38,268 nucleotides of DNA from Alphaproteobacteria bacterium (GTDB lineage: Bacteria > Pseudomonadota > Alphaproteobacteria > Reyranellales > Reyranellaceae). Every line of letters starts with the position of its first letter. Position 1 is the stretch's first letter. Below are positions 32,376-38,268 of this stretch, in pieces. A program made the position numbers and the translations under genes. The stretch covers positions 1 through 38,268 of the forward strand of contig VGCQ01000004.1 in the NCBI GenBank assembly GCA_016870055.1. Direction: 5' to 3'. Under the pieces are notes generated by a model. That model saw nothing but the letters and a program-made list of their open reading frames with translations, searched no databases and had not been told where the DNA came from.

Positions 32376-33122
32376 TCAGGTCGCGCCACCGCCATTCACC
32401 TGGATCATCTGACCGTTGATGTAGCCGCCGGCGTCGGACACCAGCAGACGGACGGCGGCGGCGATCTCGACCGGCTTGCCCATGCGACCGAGCGGCACGC
32501 GCTGCAGCGCCTCGGCGCGGGCCTGGGTCGAGGCGTTGTTCTCCGCCTTGTCCGGCGCGATCGGGCCGGGCGAGACGATGTTGACCGTGACGCCCTTGGG
32601 CCCGAATTCCATGGCCAGCGACTTGGTGAGGCCCCACACGCCGTGCTTGGCGACCGACACCGGCACGCGGCCGGCATGGCCATGGATGGCATTCATGCCG
32701 GCGAAGTTGACCATGCGGCCCCAGCCCTTCCGCACCATGCCGGGCAAACAGGCACGGGCGAGCCACACCGCGGCATCGAGGTCGACGGCGATGACGCGCC
32801 GCCATTCCGTCTCGCTGGTTTCGAGGAAGGGCTTGCTCGGCCGCAATGCCGCGTTGTTCAGGAGCGCGTCGACGGCACCGAAGCGGGCGATCGCTTCTTC
32901 GGCGATGCGCCGGCAGTCCTCGGGCTTGCCGACGTCGCCCATGACGACCAGGGCTTCGACACCGAGCTTTTTCGCTTCGGCGGCGACCGCATCGCACGAC
33001 GCACGATCATTGGCGCCGTTGATGACGACGTTGAAGCCGTCCTCGGCCAAACCGAGCGCGCAGGCGCGGCCGATATTGCGGCCGCCGCCGGTGATCAACG
33101 CGGTGCGTCCTGCGGCGGCCAT
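32376..33122 (-). CDS. short-chain dehydrogenase/reductase fold with degenerate catalytic tetrad
   Basis: A 248-residue Rossmann-fold protein. The dinucleotide motif TGGGRNIGRA (11-20) and LLNNAALRP are intact, so NAD(P) binding is likely. The classical Asn-Ser-Tyr-Lys tetrad is not: Asn is Asp114 (AVDLDAAV), Ser is Gly142 (NFAGMNA), Tyr is Val155 (PVSVAK), and only Lys159 remains. The spacing of 13 between positions 142 and 155 matches the family exactly, so the alignment is firm. It may be a non-redox enzyme, a pseudo-enzyme or use another mechanism. The ATG at 33122 overlaps the CaiB stop, so it belongs to a three-gene CoA operon. Only 9 bp separate its end from the convergent enolase-type gene. 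Confidence 0.92.
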   Translation of the reverse strand: MAAAGRTALITGGGRNIGRACALGLAEDGFNVVINGANDRASCDAVAAEAKKLGVEALVVMGDVGKPEDCRRIAEEAIARFGAVDALLNNAALRPSKPFLETSETEWRRVIAVDLDAAVWLARACLPGMVRKGWGRMVNFAGMNAIHGHAGRVPVSVAKHGVWGLTKSLAMEFGPKGVTVNIVSPGPIAPDKAENNASTQARAEALQRVPLGRMGKPVEIAAAVRLLVSDAGGYINGQMIQVNGGGAT

Positions 33123-34303
33123 CACACCACTCCCGCCGAACGCAGGGCGGCGATCGCCTTGGCGTCGTAGCCCAAACCCTTCAGAACCTCCTCGGTGTGC
33201 TCGCCGAGCTCGGGCGTCGGCCCGAGCGCCGCGGGTTGTGGGAAGCCGGAGAGGTTGATCGGCTGGCCGACCACTTTGATGTCGCCGAGCTTGGGATGCT
33301 TGACCGATCGGGCGATGCCCAGGTGCTTGACCTGCGGTTCGGAGAAGGTTTGGTCGACGCTGTTGATCGGCCCGCACGGCACGCCGGCCTTGTTCATCGC
33401 CTCCAGCCAGTAGGCCGAGGGCTTGGTCCTGGTGATCGCGGCGATGCGCTCGTTCACCGCCTTGCGGTTCTGCGAGCGCAGGGGCCCCGTCAGGTGCTCG
33501 GGATGCTTGATCAGCTCGGGCGCCCCCAGAGCCTTGGCGCAGCGCTCCCACAAATTCTGGCCGGAGGCGGCGATGTTGATGTGTCCGTCGGCGGTCGGGA
33601 ACACGCCGGTCGGGATGCCGGTGGGATGGTCGTTGCCGGCTTGCTTCGGCACTTCACCCTTGATCAGCCAGCGCGCCGCCTGGAAATCGAGCATGAAGAT
33701 CTGCGCCTCGATCAGCGAGGTATGGACCCATTGGCCCTGGCCGGTGCGCTCGCGATTGTAGAGGGCGAGGATGATGGCTTGGGCGAGCAGCAGTCCCGAT
33801 GTCAGGTCGGCGATCGGGATGCCGACGCGCATCGGCCCGCGCCCGGGCTCGCCGGTGATCGACATCAACCCGCCCATGCCCTGGGCGATCTGGTCGACGC
33901 CCGGTCGGGCGGCGTCGGGGCCGCTCTGGCCGAAGCCGGCGATCGAACCATAGACGATGCGCGGGTTGATCTTGGCCACGCTGTCGTAGTCGACCTTCAG
34001 GCGATGCTTCACGTCGGAGCGGTAGTTCTCGACGATGACGTCGGCTTTGGCGGCGAGCTTCATGAAGATCGCGTGACCTTCCGGGCTCTTGAGGTTGAGC
34101 GTCATTGCCTTCTTGTTGCGATGCAGGTTCTGGAAGTCGAAGCCGTGGCGGCCGCTGCCGGTCGCGTCGGCGCCCTCGTTGGCCGGTGCCTCGATCTTGA
34201 TCACATGGGCGCCCCAGTCGGCGAGCTGGCGCACCGCCGTCGGCCCGGCGCGGTGCGCCGTGAGGTCGAGAACGGAAATATGGGACAGCGGCAGGGTGGT
34301 CAT
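33122..34303 (-). CDS. CaiB/BaiF-family CoA-transferase
   Basis: A 393-residue family III CoA-transferase that moves CoA between carboxylic acids. The N-terminal Rossmann-type start LSHISVLDLTAHRAGPTAVR, the VENYRSDVKHRL stretch and the catalytic Asp137 (PGVDQIAQGMGG) are visible. AGGAGA precedes the ATG. It is flanked in one operon by a crotonase-fold gene and the degenerate SDR, so it likely activates an acid that these then process. Substrate unknown. Confidence 0.94.
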   Translation of the reverse strand: MTTLPLSHISVLDLTAHRAGPTAVRQLADWGAHVIKIEAPANEGADATGSGRHGFDFQNLHRNKKAMTLNLKSPEGHAIFMKLAAKADVIVENYRSDVKHRLKVDYDSVAKINPRIVYGSIAGFGQSGPDAARPGVDQIAQGMGGLMSITGEPGRGPMRVGIPIADLTSGLLLAQAIILALYNRERTGQGQWVHTSLIEAQIFMLDFQAARWLIKGEVPKQAGNDHPTGIPTGVFPTADGHINIAASGQNLWERCAKALGAPELIKHPEHLTGPLRSQNRKAVNERIAAITRTKPSAYWLEAMNKAGVPCGPINSVDQTFSEPQVKHLGIARSVKHPKLGDIKVVGQPINLSGFPQPAALGPTPELGEHTEEVLKGLGYDAKAIAALRSAGVV

Positions 34304-34329
34304 GGGCGTCTCCTCGCGGCGTTCGTCGT

Positions 34330-35118
34330 TCAGCGTCCCTTGAAGGCCGGCTTCCTCTTCTCCATGAACGCGCGCCGGCCTTCCTGATAGTCCTGGCTGT
34401 CGAAGCAGGCCTTGACCATGGCATCGAGCTTGCCGTGGTCCTGCGTCGCCTCCGGCTTGGCGATCTCGCGCGCCGCGGCCTTGGCCAGTGCGATGGTGAG
34501 CGGCGCGTTCTGCGCGATGGCGCCGGTGATGGCGCCGACCATGGCGTCGAGATCGGCGTCCGCCGCCACGCCGTGCACCAGCCCCATGCCATGGGCCTCG
34601 GCGCTGGAATACTGCTTGGCCGTGAACAGGAACTCCATGGCGCGCGGCAGGCCGACGATGCGCGACAGCCGTTCGATGCGCAGGAAGCCGTAGCCCAAGC
34701 CCAGCCTGGCGGCCGGCACGCCAAAGCGCGCGCCTTCGTTGCAGTAGCGCAGGTCGCAGCAGGCCGCGAGATTCATGCCGCCGCCGATGCAGTAGCCAGC
34801 GATCTTGGCGATGGTCGGCTTGGGGAATTCGTAGAGTGCCTCATAGCCCTGCTTGGAGATCGCATCGTAGCGTTCCTGCGCCTCGGCGTTGGCGCGTTCG
34901 CTCTCGAACTTCGAGATGTCGGCGCCGGAGACGAAGGCTTTGCCGCCGGCGCCGCTCACCACGACGCAGCGAATCTCGGGGTCGTTCTCGTAGTCCTTGA
35001 GAATGCCGACGAAGCCGTCCCACATGTCGAGCGACACGGCATTGAGCTTGGCCGGGTTGTTGAACACCAGATGACCGACCGCACCTTCTCGCCGGCCGTA
35101 GATTTTCTGCTCGTGCAT
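34330..35118 (-). CDS. crotonase-fold protein lacking both hydratase glutamates
   Basis: A 262-residue protein of the enoyl-CoA hydratase/isomerase family. The oxyanion loop KAFVSGADISKF (60-71) and GGGMNLAACCDLRYC (112-126) are present. The two catalytic Glu of hydratases (Glu144 and Glu164 in the rat enzyme) align with Asn116 (GGGMN) and Ala136 (FGVPAARLG), with the exact spacing of 20. So simple hydration of an enoyl-CoA is unlikely; isomerase, decarboxylase, hydrolase or ring-opening roles of this superfamily are possible. It is the first gene of the operon ending in the SDR. Confidence 0.92.
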   Translation of the reverse strand: MHEQKIYGRREGAVGHLVFNNPAKLNAVSLDMWDGFVGILKDYENDPEIRCVVVSGAGGKAFVSGADISKFESERANAEAQERYDAISKQGYEALYEFPKPTIAKIAGYCIGGGMNLAACCDLRYCNEGARFGVPAARLGLGYGFLRIERLSRIVGLPRAMEFLFTAKQYSSAEAHGMGLVHGVAADADLDAMVGAITGAIAQNAPLTIALAKAAAREIAKPEATQDHGKLDAMVKACFDSQDYQEGRRAFMEKRKPAFKGR

Positions 35119-35279
35119 GTGTCGTCTCTCCCGCAGTCGTGATCAGTATAGCCCGCCCGGCGGTCGGAATAAGGTGAGTGGACCGGCAGGACCGACGCGT
35201 CAGTCGATCTGCGAGTGCTCCGAAACCCTCCGGCAGGCGAAATCGCTGCCGAGGCGGGCGATCGTGTCGCGGCCAGCGC

Positions 35280-36257
35280 TTAGTTGAAGATCGCCACCTC
35301 GTCCACCGCCACCGGCTTGGCGAGCAGGTTGAGCGCTTCCAGCGTCATGATGGTTGCCGCCCATCCCGCGCGGGTCTGAATACCGGTCGGCGGGCCGGAG
35401 AGCTGCTGCGACACGGTCACCATGCTGCGATCGATGTAGCGCGGGGCGATTCGCGGGAAGAGTTGCGCGAAGTGGTTGGCGGCCTCGATCGGCCGCTCGT
35501 TCACGAGATTGTAGCCCTCCTGCACGGCATCGTCGATCTTCTCCGCGATCGCGCGTCGATCGGGATCGGCCCAGGCGGCGTCGTTGACGATCAAGTTCAG
35601 CGAATAGGCGCGCACGCCGAAGTCGCTCAGACGGATCATGGTGATGCGACGGCCATCGGCGATCAGCTCGGATGGCGCCATCTCGTCGTAGTCCATCAGC
35701 GCGTCGACCTTCTTGTCGATCAGGGCGAACGTGTCCCAGTCGACCGGCACCACCTTTATCCGGCTGGCGTCGAGCTTGTTGGCGGCGACCAGGGCGCGGA
35801 ACTCCTCGGCATTGATGCTGCCGGGCACGATGCCGAGCGTCTTGCCGTAGAGGTCGCGCGGATGGGCGATGCGATCCTCGGAGCGGCTGTAGATCACGGT
35901 CGGCGTCTTGGGATAGTAGACGGCGAGGCTCTTGATCGGCAGGCCGCGCGAGCGGCCGAGCACGGTGGCGATGCCGCTCGACGATCCGATCCAGTAGGGG
36001 CTGCCGTCGGCGATCTTCGCCATCGCAGACAGCGCGCCTTGCGCTTCGGCAAAGCTCACTTCCAGCCCACGGCGCTCGAAGGCGCCGATCTGACGGGCGA
36101 GAAAGAAACCCGCGTAGGTCGGCAGCGGTTTCCAGTCGAGCAGGATCTCGACTTTCTCGAGCTTGGCGCCGGATTGGGCCGCTGCCCGGCCGGTCGCGCC
36201 GATGAGCCCGGACGTCATGAGCATGGCGACGATGGAGCGACGTGAGGCGGTCGACAT
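35280..36257 (-). CDS. ABC transporter substrate-binding protein, NMT1/THI5-like (ThiY/SsuA type)
   Basis: A 325-residue periplasmic receptor. Signal MSTASRRSIVAMLMTSGLIG (cleavage near AAAQS), then KVEILLDWKPLPTYAGFFLARQIGAFERRGL, the NMT1/THI5 opening. Relatives bind thiamine-pyrimidine precursors, sulfonates, nitrate or aromatic compounds. No permease or ATPase follows within the window (161 bp of unassigned sequence, then the crotonase-fold gene), so it is an orphan receptor here. The ATG at 36257 starts directly at the signal; the upstream open frame has no signal. Confidence 0.9.
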   Translation of the reverse strand: MSTASRRSIVAMLMTSGLIGATGRAAAQSGAKLEKVEILLDWKPLPTYAGFFLARQIGAFERRGLEVSFAEAQGALSAMAKIADGSPYWIGSSSGIATVLGRSRGLPIKSLAVYYPKTPTVIYSRSEDRIAHPRDLYGKTLGIVPGSINAEEFRALVAANKLDASRIKVVPVDWDTFALIDKKVDALMDYDEMAPSELIADGRRITMIRLSDFGVRAYSLNLIVNDAAWADPDRRAIAEKIDDAVQEGYNLVNERPIEAANHFAQLFPRIAPRYIDRSMVTVSQQLSGPPTGIQTRAGWAATIMTLEALNLLAKPVAVDEVAIFN

Positions 36258-36379
36258 GCCGACGATTATCGCGCACCGGTATCGGTTGTTAAGGCCTTTC
36301 ACTGGGGGTTGATCGAGTCGAGATTTGTCCGGCATTGTTGGCCGATGTCACGAATGCCCTCGAAATCCGACCTGATGCG

Positions 36380-36883
36380 ATGAAAGCCCTGGTTACGGCC
36401 GTGTTGGCGCTGCTCCTGCTGACCGGCTCGTCTCTTGCGCAGACTCTCGAAGCCGACATGCGCACCGCGGCGGGCGCCTATGAGCGCAAGGACATGGCGA
36501 CCGCGGTGCGGATCTGGACGGAATGGGCGGGCAAAGGCAACGCCGAGGCGCGGACCCTGCTCGGCGCCATGTACTGGAGCGGCGAGGGCGTGCGGCGCGA
36601 CCACCGGGAGGCGGCGCGTCTCTATCTTCTCGCCGCCAACCAGGGCTATGCCCGGGCGCAGAACGACATCGGCTTCATGCTGGGCTTCGGCGAGGGCATT
36701 CCGCCTCAGGACAACATCGAAGCCTACAAATGGCTCAAGCTCGCCATCCAGGGCTACACCGCCAAGAATCAGGCTCGTCTCGATCAGGCGCGCAAGGATC
36801 TCGCCACCCTTTCTAGGCGCATGAGCCCTGCGCAAATCGCCGAGGCAGAGCAGCGCGTGAAAGCCTGGAAGCCGGTACGGTAG
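36380..36883 (+). CDS. exported Sel1-repeat (TPR-like) protein
   Basis: A 167-residue protein with a signal peptide (MKALVTAVLALLLLTGSSLA) and two or three Sel1-like helical repeats, for example NAEARTLLGAMYWSGEGVRR and YARAQNDIGFMLGFGEGIPP. Sel1 proteins act as scaffolds in envelope stress or protein quality control. The ATG at 36380 is preferred because it starts the signal peptide; the ribosome site is weak. Its partner is unknown. Confidence 0.85.
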   Translation: MKALVTAVLALLLLTGSSLAQTLEADMRTAAGAYERKDMATAVRIWTEWAGKGNAEARTLLGAMYWSGEGVRRDHREAARLYLLAANQGYARAQNDIGFMLGFGEGIPPQDNIEAYKWLKLAIQGYTAKNQARLDQARKDLATLSRRMSPAQIAEAEQRVKAWKPVR

Positions 36884-36963
36884 CTGTGGCAAGGTCGGGA
36901 CGACACCGGCTTCTCACCGAAGATCACTGGCGCGCGGCATCATAGCGTCGCACACAAGAGTTC

Positions 36964-38127
36964 ATGAACAGAGCCTCCCTCGTTGCGGCGCTCGCCGTCT
37001 CATTGTCGGTCGCCGGTCTGCCGCTCGCCGCGTCGGCCGACGAGAGGCTGCAGGCCGAGGAACGCCTGCTGGGCATGGCCGACGAGCAAGCCCGCGACGA
37101 GGCCTATCAGCCTTTCACCCGTGAAATCGCCCGAAGCGGCAAGATCGCGCGAACATTCGACGAGGCGTTGGTCGAGGCGGGCGTCGCGGCGGCGACCATG
37201 CTCGACGCGCGGCGCGCCTTGGCGACCGTGCTCGACATCGAACGGGACGTCAGGCCGGGCGATCGCTTCTACGTGCGCTACTAACAGGCCTTCACCGCCG
37301 ACGGCGGGCAGCTCGGCATCGGCCGGGTGTTGTGGGTCGAGCTGCAGACGGCGGCGCGCGGCACCGTCGCGATCCATCGCTTCCGCCTGCGCGACCGGGT
37401 CGAGCGGTTCTGGCTCGCCAACGGTCAGTCGGCGACGCCCATGGCGCTGCGCCTGCCGCTCAACGTCATCTCGGTGTCCTCGGGATTTGGCTTGCGCGCC
37501 GACCCGTTCGACCAGCCGCCGGCCCTTGCCGCCACCGGCAAGCCCGCGCCCATGGGTGGTCCGCGGCGCAACATGCCTCTGCCGCCGGGCCTGCCAACCG
37601 GCGGCCCAAGCAGCAGCGGCGGTTCGATCGGACTCTCGCCGTCGCCGGGCGGTTCGTCGGATTTCTCGCCCTACACGAACTGGCATGCCGCCCCGCGCAC
37701 CGGCGCGCTGTTCATGCATGAGGGCATCGACCTGGTGGCGCCGGCCGGCACGCCGGTCTATGCCGCCGCCGACGGCGTGGTCGTGGGCGCCGCCCCCAAC
37801 GGGCGCTACGGCAACTGGATCCGCATCGAGCACGCCGGCAACCTCGCCACGGTCTACGGCCATCTCATGGCCTTCGCGCCGGGCATCGGGCCCGGCGAAA
37901 GCGTGGTGCGCGGCGAACTGATCGGTTTCGTCGGCAGCACCGGCCGCTCGACCGGCGCGCATCTGCACTTCGAGCTCTTGAGCGACGGCAAGCCGGTCAA
38001 CCCGATCACCCATCCCGAGCTCAGGGCCATGCAATTGCGCGGCCTCGACCTCGACCGTTTCCGCAAGCAGGTGGCGCGCTCGCACGAAGAGCGCGCGCGC
38101 GAGGCCAAGGCGGTCGCCAAGCTCTAG
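36964..38127 (+). pseudogene. M23-family (LytM-type) metallopeptidase interrupted by one in-frame TAA
   Basis: The same frame codes for a signal peptide (MNRASLVAALAVSLSVAGLP), an N-terminal domain to residue 106, a TAA at 37282-37284, and then, uninterrupted, a 280-residue part with a complete LytM/M23 core. The zinc ligands are visible: His in MHEGID (37717-37719), Asp 3 residues later and HLH (37960-37968). The codon before the stop is Tyr and the next is Gln (RY*QAFTADGG), so a single GAA or CAA to TAA change explains it. The rest is undamaged, so the change is recent, a sequencing error or subject to read-through. If intact it would cleave cell-wall peptides in the periplasm. An IS630-type element lies 15 bp after the gene. 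Confidence 0.85.
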
Positions 38128-38141
38128 GAACGGTCGGCCGC

Positions 38142-38268
38142 CTAGTGTCCTGATTCGGAAGTTTTGATGATCTTGGCCTGAGTGTCAGCGGTTCTGAGTG
38201 TTGCAAGGCAGAAGCGCTTGATGGCGGCCAGGATGTCGGAGGCCGACTTGGTCCATCTGAAGGGCTTG
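38142..38268 (-). CDS. IS630-family transposase, C-terminal end (partial)
   Basis: The last 41 codons of a transposase run off the window. The end reads KPFRWTKSASDILAAIKRFC and finishes in KTSESGH followed by TAG, a very characteristic IS630-type C-terminus. The TAG lies at 38142-38144. The catalytic DDE core is beyond the edge, so completeness cannot be judged. Confidence 0.85.
   Translation of the reverse strand, partial: KPFRWTKSASDILAAIKRFCLATLRTADTQAKIIKTSESGH
38143..38268 (-). mobile_element. IS630-type insertion sequence, right part
   Basis: The element's boundary is probably at the TA dinucleotide at 38143-38144, the usual IS630 target, with GTGTCCTGATTCGGAAGTTT as the start of the terminal repeat (inference; the other end is outside the window). 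Insertion lies 15-16 bp after the M23 stop, so it does not break that gene's frame. Confidence 0.6.

Noticed and set aside
35119-35279. Possible small gene or RNA in the gap upstream of the crotonase-fold gene
   Set aside because: No open frame with a ribosome site and no convincing hairpin; probably only promoter DNA.
37285-38127. Treating the downstream M23 half as a separate gene starting at a GTG near 37327
   Set aside because: It is in the same frame as the upstream half, lacks its own signal peptide, and the join is one codon; a broken single gene is simpler.
1-38268. CRISPR arrays, tRNA or rRNA genes, prophage or integrase genes
   Set aside because: No regularly spaced repeats, no cloverleaf or rRNA signature sequences and no phage or integrase proteins were seen.

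Overview
The window is GC-rich, densely coded DNA with many 1-4 bp start/stop overlaps. It has numerous ABC, TRAP and Bug/TctC-type solute receptors, a box-type benzoyl-CoA pathway, a class III cyclase and an IS630-type insertion sequence. This fits a soil or freshwater alphaproteobacterium of the Reyranella/Bradyrhizobium kind; the genus is a guess and no rRNA marker is present.

Region 1 (1-10298, minus strand): an aerobic aromatic-acid unit. Transcription order is boxC, boxB, a transthyretin/HIUase-like gene, a TctC-type receptor, an antitoxin, a ParE-like toxin frame that runs without a stop into a benzoate-CoA ligase, then livK-livH-livM-livG (cut by the window edge). The receptor/ABC genes would import the acid, the ligase would make the CoA thioester, BoxB would epoxidise the ring and BoxC would open it. 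The BoxA reductase is not in the window. A divergent GNAT/Rrf2/exported-protein operon (10374-11865) shares a promoter region containing a strong 20-bp palindrome.

Region 2 (11871-15784, minus): an acyl-CoA dehydrogenase-fold gene lacking the usual catalytic Glu (Gln instead, as remembered for 3-sulfinopropionyl-CoA desulfinases), translationally coupled to a membrane HAMP/class III cyclase, then a Tat-exported transglutaminase-like protein.

Region 3 (15942-22992): a second complete branched-chain-type ABC importer (receptor, LivH, LivM, LivG, LivF; minus) divergent from a fused OHCU decarboxylase/HIU hydrolase and an aldehyde dehydrogenase (plus). The neighbourhood suggests uptake and breakdown of a purine, ureide or related nitrogen compound.

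Region 4 (23102-32366): a lone TctC receptor, a CocE/NonD-type serine hydrolase, TRAP genes dctQ-dctM with a convergent dctP, two tandem TctC receptors and an enolase-superfamily dehydratase-like enzyme.

Region 5 (32376-36257, minus): a three-gene CoA operon (crotonase fold, CaiB/BaiF CoA-transferase, SDR), in which the crotonase and the SDR both lack their textbook catalytic residues, then an NMT1/THI5-like receptor.

Region 6 (36380-38268): a Sel1-repeat protein, an M23 peptidase interrupted by one in-frame TAA, and the 3' end of an IS630-type transposase at the window edge.

Most notable points: the toxin-ligase open frame, the HIUase-fold gene with altered active site inside the box operon, the Gln-type acyl-CoA dehydrogenase, the degenerate SDR/crotonase pair, the single-nonsense M23 gene next to an IS, and the palindromic operator candidate upstream of boxC.
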